Positions 1 through 11,430 of a stretch of DNA of 64,000 nt are shown here, piece after piece. Under the pieces are notes generated by a model. It did not search any database. It was not told the origin of the DNA and saw only the letters and a program-made list of their open reading frames with translations. This DNA is from DASQFQ01 sp963811595 (GTDB taxonomy: Bacteria; Actinomycetota; Thermoleophilia; Solirubrobacterales; Solirubrobacteraceae). A program made the position numbers and the translations under genes. Where the stretch lies: positions 1 through 64,000 of the forward strand of contig CAWERW010000009.1 of assembly GCA_963811595.1 (NCBI GenBank). The letters are read 5' to 3'. Each line of letters starts with the position of its first letter. Positions within the stretch are counted from its first letter, which is position 1.

Positions 1-408
1 GCGATCAGCACCATGCCCGCGATCAGGTTGCCGAGCGTCTGCTGGGCAGCGAGACCGAAGACGACCGCGGTGATGGCACCGCCGACGGCCAGCGTGGCGG
101 GATCGAGCCCGCCGACGCGCAGCGCGAGCAGCACCGCGCCGCGATAACACGAGCCGGATGAGGAACGCCGACCGTGCCGGCGGTCGCCGGGTCCATGCGC
201 CGGAACAGCGCCGGCGCCGCGAGCGGCCGAGGTCACGCGCGAGCCGCCAGCCGAGCGACGACGATCGGCGACCGCGGCGCCGACGCGGACCGGCGTGTCG
301 ACGCCGAACAGCTCCTCGCGCCGGGCGTAGCACGAACAGGACCGCCATCAGCGGCACGATCACCAGCAGCTCGAGCTTGGCCTGCTTGGCGCTGCTGGGC
401 GGCTGCAC
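1..408 (-). CDS. MscS-family mechanosensitive channel, partial (N-terminal part)
   Basis: This is the amino-terminal part of a small-conductance mechanosensitive channel, a membrane pore that opens under tension. The gene runs off the left edge, so the cytoplasmic beta domain is missing. Bridging a few frame breaks gives a first hydrophobic helix (LELLVIVPLMAVLFVLRP), a hydrophobic stretch around AVLLALRVGGL, and the pore-helix signature GLAAQQTLGNLIAGMVLI, which is the most diagnostic segment of the family. The start is taken at GTG 408, after a GGAG sequence. Its 160-base separation from the next upstream gene holds nothing I recognise. The frame breaks match those in all genes of the first 9 kb and are probably sequence errors. 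Confidence 0.72.
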   Translation of the reverse strand, partial: MQPPSSAKQAKLELLVIVPLMAVLFVLRPARGAVRRRHAGPRRRRGRRSSSLGWRLARDLGRSRRRRCSGAWTRRPPARSAFLIRLVLSRRGAARAARRRARSRHAGRRRCHHRGRLRSRCPADARQPDRGHGADR

Positions 409-567
409 GGTCAGGCTCCGCGCCCGCGCCGCGGGGCGATCGTCGGGACGTGCGGCTCTTGAATCGCGGCATCATCCACAGCCAACACGGCTTCCGGACG
501 CGTTTCACCACTGTGATCCCCGTCACGGCGCGGCGCCGTCACGCTCGGCGGGTGTTCACGGCCGCGC

Positions 568-2679
568 TCAGAACAGCGCCTCCTGCGCATCCGTCGCTCC
601 GCTGCTCCGCCGCGGCCTCGGCCGCGCGCTCGCGGGCCTCGCGCCGAGCGCTCGCGGCGCTCGATCACGCGGTGCCTGAAGCGCTCGGCGGTCGCCGGTC
701 CGCAGCCCGGCGCGCCGGCGGCGCGCTCGATCGCGCGGCGCTCGCGCCTCCGGCAGGTACGCGCCGCGGCGCGTAGAGCTGCTCGTAGCGCGGCACAGGT
801 CCGGCCGGTGCTCGCGCAGCCAGTCCATGAAGACGTCCCTCGATCGTCGCCGCGCAGGAACAGCGCCTGGCCGCCGATGCGCGTCGCGCCGGCCTCCGTC
901 GCCAGCTCGCACGATCTCGCTCGACCTGCTCCGGCGCGTCGTTGATCCCGGGCATCAGCGGCGCGATCAGGACCCCGGTCGGGATGCCGGCCGCGTTGAG
1001 CTCGGCCACCGCCTCCAGCCGCTTGCGCGGGTGCGGCGTGTGCGGCTCGGTCGCCCGCCACGCCTTCTCGTCGAGCGTCGGGATCGACAGGCACGCGCTG
1101 AACTCCGTCGACCTCCAGCGATCTCGCAGCAGCAGGTCCAGGTCGCGCAGCAGCAGCGGCGACTTCGTCAGCACCGAGCACGGGTTGCGCGCGTCGCGCA
1201 GCGCCTCCCAGATCCCGCGCATCAGCCCGTAGCGCCCCTCGACCCACTGGTACGGGTCGGTGTTCGTCCCAGCGCGACGTGCTCGCCCTTCCACGACGGC
1301 CGCGCCAGCTCCGCCCGCAGCACCTCGGGCGCGTTGACCTTGACGACGATCTCGCTGCTCGAAGTCCCGCCCGGCGTCGAAGTCGAGGTACTCGTGCGTC
1401 GGGCGGGCGAAGCAGTTGTGGCTGACGACGCCGTTGGCGATGAAGTCGCCCGTGCCGGTCGTGATGTCGTAGAGCCGCAGCGCCATCCCGAGCGGCTCGA
1501 TCGACGACGACCCGCAGGTCGCGCGTCGGACTTCAGCGCGACGCCCTCGATGGTCGCGCTTGCGCGTGATCGCCGGGTCGGTCGAGGTGGAAGAAGCGCA
1601 GCTGCTCCCGCAGGCCGCCGCGGACCCGGACGACGCGGCAGCCGTTCGGCGCGGTCGAGTCCTCGACGACGTGTCGAAGCCGAAGCTGTCGCAGGCGACT
1701 CCTGCGTCCAGTGCGATGATCGCCGCGTCGGTGTTGCAGATGCGCAGCGACGCCGCCGCAGGAGCCCTCGGCGTCGAAGATGCCGGCGAGGAAGCCCTTG
1801 CGCCACGGCGTCGTCGGCGCGTCCGGCCAGCGGATCAGCTCGCGCGATCCGCCTCGACGTCGCGCGCGCGCCGGGTGCGGATCGCGTCGCATCGCGCGGT
1901 GCGTCGCCGTCGCCGCGGCGAACGCGAACCGCTGCGTCGCCGCGACCTCGACGTCCTCGAGGTAGCGCTGCGCGCGGCGCAGCGCCTCGACGTCGGCCAG
2001 CGCCAGCCGGAAGCGGTGCACCGTGCCGTGCTGCGGCCGGCGGCGCGTAGTCGTAGCGTCCGAGGTGGCCGTCGCCGCGGATCAGCCCGCACAGGTAGCC
2101 GCGCCGGTAGTCGGCGTCTCGCGCGGCGGCGTCGGCGAAGCGCCCGGTGCCCGAGCAGCTGTTGTTGCGTCGTCAGGTACGGCCGCTGGCGCGGCCGCGC
2201 GCCGCGCCCGATCGACGTGCTTCCAGCCGCGGTCGGTGAGGAAGCGGTGGTCGCCGCTCGTGATGAGCTCCGTGCCGTCCGCGAGCGTGACCCGGTACGC
2301 CGGCTTGATCGTCGACCAGTGGTCGAGCACCTCGGTCCGCACGTAGCGCCGGTAGCGGCCCGCGCGCACCGTGCCGTAGATCTCGTCGCCGACGCGCAGA
2401 TCCGCGATCGGCCGCGTCCGACCGTCGGCCATCAGGACCGGCGTGTCGCCCCGCAGGCAGTAGGTGCAGGCATGGGTGCAGCCCCGGTACGGGTTGACCG
2501 TCCAGCCGAACGGGAGCTGCGATGCCGCCGGGACGCGGTTCAGCGCGGACTTGGCGTGGATCTCGTGGAAGTGGGTGTCCAGCGCCTCCGGGGCGTCGAA
2601 GCGGCGGACGACGGCGTCCGTCGAAGCCCGGGAGGCGCGCCTCCCGGTCCCGCTCCGCGATCTGATCGTGCCAGCGCAC
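568..2679 (-). CDS. Rv2578c/SplB-like radical SAM protein interrupted by an intein
   Basis: Radical SAM enzyme of the Rv2578c family, distantly related to spore photoproduct lyase. Its substrate is not established. The N-extein carries FHEIHAKSALNRVP and the start of the iron-sulfur motif GCTHACTYC. An intein (1415-2459) begins with the third cysteine of that motif, and the C-extein resumes with CFARPTHEYLDFD. Further family signatures follow: NTDPYQWVEGRYGLMRGI, SVLTKSPLLLRDLDLL, ACLSIPTLDEKAWRATEPHT and DVFMDWLREHRPDL. The start is placed at GTG 2679 (reading VRWHDQIAERDREARLPGFD), matching the usual MRW-type start of relatives, and the stop is TGA 568-570. The coding frame is broken many times. 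Breaks I could resolve are single extra G/C bases, for example after LPGFD near 2,624, so the gene may be intact in the organism. A LexA-type palindrome overlaps the start codon. Confidence 0.85.
1415..2459 (-). mobile_element. Intein with LAGLIDADG homing endonuclease
   Basis: Self-splicing protein intron of about 348 residues inside the radical SAM gene. The splice N-block begins with Cys1 (codon 2457-2459) in CLRGDTPVLMADGR. The B block is GTELITSGDHRFLTDRGW, with the conserved Thr and His. Two endonuclease motifs are visible: GYLCGLIRGDG (2068-2100) and LAGIFDAEGS (about 1761-1790). The C-terminal F/G blocks read YDITTGTGDFIANGVVSHN, ending in the required His-Asn, followed by Cys as the +1 extein residue (1412-1414). 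All residues needed for canonical splicing are present. The length is not a multiple of three because of the same single-base insertions seen throughout the first 9 kb, so the endonuclease could be intact or decayed. Inteins at this site are known in the Rv2578c family. Confidence 0.9.
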
Positions 2680-2692
2680 GAACACATGTTCG
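2679..2692. promoter_or_regulatory. LexA (SOS) box at the start of the radical SAM gene
   Basis: The 14-mer CGAACACATGTTCG has perfect 6-base arms and fits the actinobacterial LexA consensus GAAC-N4-GTTC. It overlaps the proposed GTG start of the SplB-like gene by one base, so a bound repressor would cover the transcription start of a leaderless or near-leaderless mRNA. From memory, the mycobacterial homologue Rv2578c belongs to the LexA regulon, which supports a real site. I found no comparable box upstream of recA in this window. Confidence 0.7.
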
Positions 2693-2718
2693 CACACGGG
2701 GCGGACGGACGACGCGCG

Positions 2719-4052
2719 TCAGGCGAGCGCGCGCGAGCAGCGACGCCTCGCCGGCGAGCGTCTGCGACGTCGCCGCGGTGATCTCGACCGGCGACGATCT
2801 CGCCCGGCGCGGCGAGGCCGGCGAAGTTGACGACCTTGTTGTGGCGCGTGCGGCCGCGCAGCGCGGCCGGCGTCGGTGCGCGAGGTGCCCTCGACGAGCA
2901 CGTCGAGCGTGCGGCCGACGAAGCGCTGCGCGCGCTCGCGCGCGCGGCGCTGGACGACCTCGACGAGGCGCTCCATCCGCTCGACGCTGACCTCGTGCGG
3001 GACGAACTCGTCGGCGAACGTCGCCGCCTCGGTGCCGCGGCGCGGCGAGTAGATGAACGTGAAGGCGCCGTCGAAGCCGACCTCCTCGGCGACCTCGAGC
3101 GTCTCGCGCGAAGTCCGCCTCGGTCTCCCCCGGGAAGCCGACGATGATGTCGGTCGTGATCGCGCAGTCGGGCACGTGCTCGCGGATCAGCGCGACGCGG
3201 TCGAGGAAGCGCTCGCGCGTGTAGGTGCGGCGCATCGCGCTTGAGCACGCGCGAGGAGCCGGCCTGCAGCGGCAGGTGGATGTGCTCGCAGACGGCTCGC
3301 GAGCTCGGCGTGGGCGCGGACGACGTCCTCGTTCATGTCGCGACGGGTGCGGGCTCGTGTAGCGGATGCGGTCGATGCCGTCGATCGCGTCGACGCGCGC
3401 GCAGCAGCTCGGCGAACGACGCGCGCTGCGGCCGCAGCGCGCGTGCCGTAGGAGTTGACGTTCTGGCCGAGCAGCGTGACCTCGCGCGACGCCGTCGGCG
3501 GCCAGCCCGCGCGACCTCGGCGACGAGCTCGTCGAGCGGCCGCGAGACCTCGCGGCCGCGCGTCGACGGGCACGATGCAGTACGAGCAGACCATGTTGCA
3601 GCCGGCGGAGATCTGCACCCAGCCCTGGAAGTCGCGCGCCGCGCTTGGCCGGCAGGTGGCCGGTGAAGCCCTCGAACTCGAAGAAGCCCTGCGCGGTCAG
3701 CGAGTCGCTGGTGAGGAACTCGGCGAGCTTGTGGACCTGGCCCGGGCCGAAGGCGACGTCGACGAACGGGAACTGGCGGAAGACCTGGTCCTTGACGCGA
3801 CTGCGCCCAGCAGCCGCCGACGCCGATCACGCGCTCGGGGTCGCGCCGCTTGAGCGCCGTCGCCTCGTGCAGGTGCGCGACGAAGCGCTCGTCGGCCTTC
3901 TCGCGGATCGAGCAGGTGTTGAAGAGGATCAGGTCCGCGTCGTCGCGCTCGGGCGCCTCGGCGTAGCCGAGCGACTCGAGCATGCCCTTCATGCGCTCGG
4001 AGTCGTGCTCGTTCATCTGGCACCCGAAGGTGGTGACGTGGAAGCGCTTCAT
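2719..4052 (-). CDS. miaB: tRNA-2-methylthio-N6-dimethylallyladenosine synthase MiaB
   Basis: Radical SAM methylthiotransferase that converts i6A37 to ms2i6A37 in tRNAs reading UNN codons, using two iron-sulfur clusters. The N-terminal UPF0004 domain shows its three cluster cysteines in FGCQMNEHDSE, LFNTCSIREKADE and GVGGCWAQS. The radical SAM motif is AGCNMVCSYCIVP. The C-terminal TRAM domain is recognisable (LDVLVEGTSRTDA and TRHNKVVNFAG). The start is ATG 4052, 28 bases after the rny stop. The likely stop is TGA 2719. The frame is broken several times; one break lies just after GGCWAQS near 3,800 and is explained by one extra base. The order recA-recX-rny-miaB suggests one operon. Confidence 0.88.
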
Positions 4053-4080
4053 CCTCGCAGGCTCGACGGGTAGGCCCGGC

Positions 4081-5545
4081 TCATCGCGCGTAGTCGGTCG
4101 CCCGCGACTCGCGGATGACCGTGACCTTGATCTGGCCCGGGTACTCGAGCTCCTGCTCGATCTCGCGCGCGATCTCGTGCGAGAGCAGCACGGCGCCGTC
4201 GTCGTCGAGCGCGCCCGGGCTCGACCATGACGCGGATCTCGCGGCCGGCCTGCATCGCGTAGACCTTGTCGACGCCGTCGTGGCGGGTGGCGATGTGCTC
4301 GAGGTCGCGCAGGCGCTTGACGTAGGGCTCGAGCGACTCGCCGCGGGCGCCCGGGCGGGCGCCGGAGAGCGCGTCGGCGGCCTGGACGATGACGGCCTCG
4401 ACGGTCTGCGGCTCGACCTCGTTGTGGTGGGCCTCCATCGCGTGCGCGACCGCCTCGGCCTCGCCGTGCTTGCGCGCGAGGTCGCCGCCGACGAGCGCGT
4501 GCGGGCCCTCGATCTCGTGCGAGACGGCCTTGCCGATGTCGTGCAGCAGCGCGGCGCGGCGGGCGGTCTTGGCGGACGCGCCGAGCTCGTCGGCCATCAT
4601 CGCGGCGAGGTGGGCGCACTCGACCGAGTGCGCGAGCACGTTCTGGCCGTAGCTCGTGCGGTACTTCAGGCGGCCGAGGATGCTTGATCAGCTCGGGGTC
4701 GAGGCCCTGCGACGTTGGCCTCGAAGGCCGCCTCCTCGCCGCTCTCGACGATGTGGCTCTCGAGCTCGGACTTCGCCTGGTAGAAGGTCTCCTCGATCCG
4801 GGCCGGGTGGATGCGGCCGTCCTGCGAGCAGCTTCTCGAGCGTCATGCGCGCGACCTCGCGGCGGACGCCGTCGAAGCCGGAGAGGACGACGGCGTTCGG
4901 CGTGTCGTCGATGATGAAGTCGACGCCGGTGAGGTGCTCGAGCGCGCGGATGTTGCGGCCCTCGCGGCCGATGATGCGGCCCTTCATGTCGTCGGCGGGG
5001 AGCTGGACGACGGAGACGGTCGTCTCGGCGGCGTGGCCGGCGGCCATGCGCTGCATGACGACGGAGAGGATGTTGCGCACGCGGCGGTCGGCGTCGCGCT
5101 TGGTCTCCTCCTCGATCTGGCGCACGAGCCGCGCCGAGTCGTGGCGGAGCTTGTCCTCGAGGTCCTTGAGCAGCATCGTCTTGGCCTGCGAGGCCGAGGC
5201 CGGCGACGCGCTCGAGCGCGCGGATGCGCTCGCTCGCGCGCGACCGTCGATCTCGCGCTCGCGCTCGGCGAGCGCGCCGCTCGCGCTCGGCGAGCTCGGC
5301 CAGGCGCGCGTCGAGCTTCTCCTCGCGCGCGATCAGCCGCTCCTCGGCGCGGCCGATCTCCGCGCTGCGCGCCAGCGCCTCGCCGTCGTCGGCGCGCCGG
5401 CTTCGGTCGACCGGCTGGCTCGCGCGTCGGCGGCAGGCTCGCCGCGAGCCGCGGCGCGCGCTGGGCGAGCAGCGTGCGCGCCGCCAGCAGCCGCGCCGCG
5501 AGCCACCACGGCCCCCGCGACGACCGCCGCGATCACGATTTCCAT
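4081..5545 (-). CDS. rny: Ribonuclease Y
   Basis: Membrane-anchored endoribonuclease that starts mRNA decay. The protein begins with a hydrophobic anchor (MEIVIAAVVAGAVVA), followed by an Arg/Ala/Glu-rich coiled-coil region. A KH domain follows, with DDMKGRIIGREGRNIRALE. The HD phosphohydrolase domain has ARRAALLHDIGKAVSHEIEG and AVAHAMEAHHNEVEP. The end, PGQIKVTVIRESRATDYAR, is the characteristic RNase Y tail. The start is ATG 5545, preceded by GGAGAGGAAC at good spacing. About 487 codons is slightly short for the family, in line with frame breaks in the coiled coil. One break was resolved as a single extra base after MTLEKLL near 4,833. Neighbours are recX upstream and miaB downstream. Confidence 0.9.
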
Positions 5546-5921
5546 TGTCCGTTCCTCTCCCCGCCGCACGGCTCGCGGCGCCGGACGCGAGTCCGTAGTC
5601 CCTCGTTGGCAGGCGGCAGACCGAGCCGGACCCGGCACGAGCGGAGAGGACAGCAGGAAGGCGGATCGCGGCCACCGCGTCAGATGGCGGCTAGCTGCGC
5701 TGTTCGGTCGGTGTGCCTGGCCGCGCCCGCTCGGTGCCGGCGTGCTCGCTCGAGAGGTGTCGTTGGTCGCCGTCAGGTCTGAAGCTGCTGGATCCGCTTT
5801 GAAAGTGGCTGATTTGCTGGCGTTTCAGTGGCCGCGACGGCCCGGTCTGTCGCTGCGCCGATCGTAGTACCGCGAGCCGTCGCGTGCGCAACGCACATCG
5901 CGCGGCTGCGAGCGCGCCGCG
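5546..5921. other. Intergenic stretch between recX and rny
   Basis: About 375 bases without a supported gene. It probably holds the rny promoter and leader. I see no clear promoter, hairpin terminator or known RNA. It lies in the zone with frequent base insertions, so weak signals may be masked. Confidence 0.4.
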
Positions 5922-6433
5922 TCAGTCGAGACTCGTCGCGCACGCCGGCGTGGCGGCGCAGCGCGTCGTACGCGAGCTCGAGGCTCGTAGCCCTTGCGCA
6001 CGAGCACGCCGAGCGCGCGGTCGCGGTCGCGCGGCGTGCTCGGCGGGTCCGGGAAGCGGCGGCGCAGCAGCGCGAGCGCGGCGTCGCGCTCGTCCTGCGC
6101 GGTCCTGCTCGCCGACCGCGGCCGCGATGTGCTCGCGGTCGACGCCGAGCGCGCGCAGCCGGCGCTCGATGCGCTCCGCGCCCCAGCCGTCGAGGCGGCG
6201 GCGGTCCTCGGCGAAGCGCTGGGCGTAGCGCGGCGTCGTCGAGCTAGCCCTGCTCGCGCAGCTCGTCGAGCACCGTCGTCGATCGCCGCCGGCTCGACGC
6301 GCTTGCGCTCGAGCAGCCCGCCGCAGCTCGGCCACCGTGCGCTCGCGCCGGTTGAGCGCCGCCCAGGCGAGCGTCGCGCGCGTGCTCGCAGGCGCGCCTC
6401 GGGATCCTCGAGGCGCCGCTCGCACGGGCCGGC

Positions 6434-6437
<4 letters not shown>
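5922..6437 (-). CDS. recX: Regulatory protein RecX
   Basis: Small RecA modulator that binds within the RecA filament. Recognisable segments are ALNRRERTVAELR, YAQRFAEDRRRLDGWGAERI, ERRLRALGVDREHIAAA and, near the end, VLVRKGYE followed by LAYDALRRHAG. The order and the helical-repeat character fit RecX. The GTG start at 6437 overlaps the recA stop as GTGA, the usual coupling of these two genes. About 171 codons is a normal length. Several frame shifts interrupt it, so the exact stop is uncertain; TGA 5922 is the nearest stop in the last usable frame. Confidence 0.8.
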
Positions 6438-7567
<1,130 letters not shown>

Positions 7568-7842
7568 CGGGCTGCTCCTCTGAAGTCTCGTCGCAAGGTC
7601 GGACCGCCCATGATGCGGCCGCACCGGACGGAACGACAGGTGTCAGCGCACCGGTGACGGAACCGGACGCGAACGTGAAGACTGCGCGACGATGCGCGCC
7701 GAACACGCTGCGCCAGCGCGACGCCACGGCGGAGCTGCGCGGGGCGACCGCGCGAGACCGGGCCGCGCGAGAGGCCGGAGCCGCGGCCGCGGCGAGGCCG
7801 TGCGTGCCGGCAGGCGGACGCGGCGGCCGCCGAGCCGCCCGC

Positions 7843-9623
7843 TCAGCCGCCCGCCGCGACGCAGACGTGACCCGCCCGCGCGCCGCCGGCGCGGCCGCCG
7901 ATCCGCAGCCGCAGCGCGCCCGCGCCGCGCCGCACGCCGCTGATCCGCACGCCGGGGACCGCGCGAGGCGCCGCACGACCACGCGGCCGCCGCGCAGGCG
8001 AAACGTGCCGCCGCGCAGCCCGGCGCCGCGATAGGACAGGAAGCGCCGGCGAGAGCGAGAAGGCAGGTCGTCGAGCGTGACGTCGAGCGCGGCGGCGTGC
8101 GGCCCACGCGCCCGCCGAGCCCGCGCCAGCGGCGCCGACTTGCCGCAGCGACGCGCGGCGGCAGCGCCGACGGCCGGGCACGCCGGTCGCCACGCGCGGG
8201 CACGTCGCCGCGCCACGGGCCGCCCGCGCAGGAAGCGCGACGAGCCGGCGCACGCCGCAGCCGCACGGGTCGCCGCCGACCACCGCGTGCCCGACGCCGG
8301 GCACGACCACCCGCGGCGCGCCCTGGAGCGCCGCCGCGACCCGCGCGGAGCTCTCCGGCGGCGTGCGCAGGTCCTCTCCGCCCTGCAGGATCAGCGACGG
8401 CACCGCCGGGTACGCGCCGCGGGCGCCGGGACCGGCGGCGGGCGGCTCGCCTCGGGCCAGCGCAGGCAGAGGTCGATCTCGTCGGCGCGCGCCTCCTCGA
8501 AGCCGAACGGGAAGAACGCGCCCGGGCCCAGCGCCGTCGGCCTCCGCGCGCGCCCCGGCGAGCGCGCTCGCCGAACGGCGCGCCGCGCGGCCACGGCAGC
8601 GGCGTCTCCTCGCAGACGGTCGCGTAGCGCGCGGCCGAGAAGCTGCGCGGCTCGGGCAGCGAGGCGAGCCTCGCGGCGCGTCGGCGAGAGCGCGGCAGCG
8701 GCGCCGGGTCGCCGTGTCGAGCGCGGCCCGCACCGCGGCGGGCATGCCCGCGCGCAGCGCCGGGTTGTAGTCGGAGTCGAACATCAGGTCGGCGAGCCCG
8801 AGCGCGGTCAGCGTCGCCGGCCGCCGAGCGCCCGCGCAGCCCGTAGACGACACCGCGCTGCGGCGCGCTCCGCAGCCGCGCGACCAGGCGGGCGAGGTCG
8901 CCTCCCGGATCCGCGCTCACGCCCCGGCAGCCGTCCGGGCACAGCGCCGCCAGCGGACGCGAGGTATCGCGCGGTAGGGCTCGAGGCCGAAGACGTCGGC
9001 GTCGTCGGGATCGAGCACGGAGTCGAGCGCCATGCCGCTCGACACGGTCGGGATGGGCGCGTGCGTAGGCGAGCGCGAGCTTCGTGCCGTAGGAGATCCC
9101 GAACAGCGTCAGCTTCTCCACGCCGAGCGCCACCCGCAGCGCCTCGATGTCCTCCACGGACTCGCGCGTGCCGTAGAACGCCCGCCGCGCGCCGAGCCGC
9201 CGCGCGCACGCCGCGCCCGCCGCCGGCGAGCGCAGCCGCGGGTCGCGCTCGAGCGTCCGGGCAGCGCAGCAGCCCGGAGCCGCCCGTGCCGCGCTGGTCG
9301 TAGGAGATCAGCTGGTAGTCGCGCCCGAGGCCGCCGAGCTCGAACATCACGTCGCCGAACTCGCGCACCCCCGCGCCACCCGGCCCGCCGGACAGGTAGA
9401 GCAGCGTCGGGCGCCCGCTCGGCTCCTCGAAGCGCGCCATCCGCAGCGACACCGACCCCTTCACCGCGCCGGTGCGGTCGAGCGGCACGGCCACGCGCGC
9501 GCACTCGGCCTCGACGTCCCCGCAGTCCGACCAGCGCAGCCGCGCGGCGGCCGGTGCGGCGACGACGAGCAGCATCAGCGCCATCGCGCCGATCGCCGCC
9601 GCCCAGCGCGCAGAACCGCTCAT
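7843..9623 (-). CDS. Secreted alpha/beta hydrolase, tripeptidyl-aminopeptidase-like
   Basis: Exported serine hydrolase of the proline-iminopeptidase/TAP type. A signal peptide is evident (MSGSARWAAAIGAMALMLLV, then VAAPAAA). The oxyanion motif LLYLSGGPGGAG, then ISYDQRGTGGSG, and the nucleophile elbow LTLFGISYGTKLALAYARA follow. The C-terminal TAP-like part gives LILQGGEDLRTPPESSARV (acid) and GVGHAVVGGDPCG (catalytic His). A tail after the hydrolase domain reads like a beta-rich domain. Frame breaks occur near 9,258 and several more times downstream. The end is therefore uncertain: one frame stops at 7843, while another keeps protein-like sequence (RLSGRLGGRRVRLPAR) beyond that point. Natural substrates are unknown. 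Confidence 0.8.
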
Positions 9624-9634
9624 CGGGGCCGACT

Positions 9635-10177
9635 CTAGTGCGAGAGCTCGAACCTCGCGAGGGCCTCGTAGCGCGCGCCCTCGCGGCGGAGCTGCGAGCG
9701 GTAGAGCGTGAGCGCCTCGCCCCGGAACGCGAGCGCTTCCGGCGCCGGCAGCTCGCCTCGCCCGGGCTTCGCGTCCGGCCGCAGCCGCGCCACCGTCGCG
9801 TGCGGCCGGTAGGGCCGCGCCTCCGGCTCGTAGAGGCGCCGCGCCGCCAGTCCCTCGCTGACCGCTCGCTGCAGCGCGCGCAGCGAGCCGTGCGGGTCCT
9901 CCACCTCCGCGGTCAGCACGCGCGGGCGCTTCGGCGGCAGCGCGAGCGCGCCGCCGAGCGCCAGCCGGGGCGCGTGCATCGGCGCGGTCCGCAATACGTC
10001 CACCACCTTCGGGACGTCCGCCTCCGGACGATGGCCGAGGAACGCGAGCGTCAGGTGCAGCGCCTCGTCGGGCACGGGCCGCCAGATCGCCGGATCCGCC
10101 GCAGCCGTCCGGAACGCCGCCAGCGCCGCCCGCGCGGGCGCCGGCAGGTCAAGCGCGACGAACAGCCGCAGCTTCAC
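9635..10177 (-). CDS. thpR: RNA 2',3'-cyclic phosphodiesterase (2H family)
   Basis: Enzyme of the 2H phosphoesterase family, historically called 2'-5' RNA ligase, which opens 2',3'-cyclic phosphates on RNA. The 180-residue length is normal. The two catalytic HxTx motifs are intact: LHLTLAFLG and PHATVARLR. The opening LRLFVALDLP is typical. It overlaps the end of cinA by 29 bases, so it is probably translated from the same mRNA. This is the first gene from the left with a clean reading frame. Confidence 0.9.
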   Translation of the reverse strand: MKLRLFVALDLPAPARAALAAFRTAAADPAIWRPVPDEALHLTLAFLGHRPEADVPKVVDVLRTAPMHAPRLALGGALALPPKRPRVLTAEVEDPHGSLRALQRAVSEGLAARRLYEPEARPYRPHATVARLRPDAKPGRGELPAPEALAFRGEALTLYRSQLRREGARYEALARFELSH

Positions 10178-11420
10178 GCAGCATCCGCCGCAGGCCGTGC
10201 ATCACCACGGTCGTGGTGCGCTCTCGGATCGTCTGGCGGTCGCCGGGGAGCAGCACCGTGCGGTCCCAGCGCTCGCCGCCCGCCACCGCGACGCTCAGGC
10301 AGACCGTCCCGACCGGCTTCTCCTCGGTCCCGCCACCCGGGCCCGCGATGCCCGTGATGCCGATCCCGACCTCGGCGCCGAAGCGCTCGATCGCCCCGTC
10401 GGCGAGCGCCGCGGCGACCGGCGGAGACACCGCCCCGTGCGCCTCGATCAGCTCGGCCGGGACGCCCGCCAGCGCCGTCTTCGCCGCGTTCGAGTAGACG
10501 ACGAGCCCGCCCAGCATGTACTCCGAGGACCCGCCGCGCTCGGTGAGCCGCGCGCTCATCAGCCCGCCGGTGCACGACTCCGCGACCGCGACCGTGCGCC
10601 CCTCCAGCAGCGCGATCACCTGGTCGTCGACGGTCGAGCCGTCGTCGGAGAACAGCGTGTCGCGGTGGCGCTCGCGGATCGCGGCCTCGAACGCGTCGTA
10701 GACCTCCGCCGCCGGCGGCTCGAAGACCGTGGCGATCTCGATCTCGCCGCGGCGCAGGCAGGTCGTGATCTCGAGCTGCTCGAGCGGCACGCCCTCGGCC
10801 TCGATCTCGCGCAGCGAGCGCGCGATCTCGGACTCCGGGATGCCGAACAGCCGCAGGATCCGCTGCTCGAGGGTGCCCGCACGCGCGAGCAGCTCGGCCA
10901 GCACCGGCGTCCCCACCGCCGTCTCCCACATCGGCTGCAGCTCGCGCGGCGGCCCCGGGAGCACGACCACCATCGGCGTCCCCGGCACCACGAGCCCGGG
11001 CGCGGTACCGACGGGCTCGAGCACGGTCGCGCCCTCCGGCACGAGCGCCTGCTTGCGGTTGGAGGCGCGGATCGCGTCCTCGTCGAGGTTGCGCCAGCGG
11101 CTGCGCATGCGCTCGAGGATGCGCCAGATCCGTTGCTCGAGCGCTTCGTCGAGCGCCAGCGGCCGTCCCGTGAAGCCGGCGACGACCTCGGCGGTGAGGT
11201 CGTCGGCGGTCGGGCCGAGCCCGCCGCTGGTCACCACGAGGTCGAGATCGGCCATGAACTGCAGCGCGTTGAGCATGTCGTCCGGGCGGTCGGCGACGAC
11301 GACGATCTCGGCCACCTCGACCCCGCGCTCGCGCAGGCGTTCCGACAGCCACGGCCCGTTGCGGTCGGCGATGATCCCCGACAGCACCTCCGTGCCGGTG
11401 ATGAGGATGCCCGCCCTCAC
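10149..11420 (-). CDS. cinA: CinA-type nicotinamide-nucleotide amidohydrolase
   Basis: Full-length 423-residue CinA. The N-terminal molybdopterin-binding-like domain starts ILITGTEVLSGIIADRNGPW and contains VTSGGLGPTADDLT. The C-terminal PncC domain, which deamidates nicotinamide mononucleotide in pyridine nucleotide salvage, has VAVAESCTGGLMSARLTE and GITGIAGPGGGTEEKPVG. Both domains look complete. The gene lies ten bases after the RodZ-like gene and before thpR and recA, an arrangement close to the classical cinA-recA order, but here thpR and a hydrolase are inserted between cinA and recA. Confidence 0.95.
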   Translation of the reverse strand: MRAGILITGTEVLSGIIADRNGPWLSERLRERGVEVAEIVVVADRPDDMLNALQFMADLDLVVTSGGLGPTADDLTAEVVAGFTGRPLALDEALEQRIWRILERMRSRWRNLDEDAIRASNRKQALVPEGATVLEPVGTAPGLVVPGTPMVVVLPGPPRELQPMWETAVGTPVLAELLARAGTLEQRILRLFGIPESEIARSLREIEAEGVPLEQLEITTCLRRGEIEIATVFEPPAAEVYDAFEAAIRERHRDTLFSDDGSTVDDQVIALLEGRTVAVAESCTGGLMSARLTERGGSSEYMLGGLVVYSNAAKTALAGVPAELIEAHGAVSPPVAAALADGAIERFGAEVGIGITGIAGPGGGTEEKPVGTVCLSVAVAGGERWDRTVLLPGDRQTIRERTTTVVMHGLRRMLREAAAVRRA

Positions 11421-11430
11421 CTGTGAGCCC

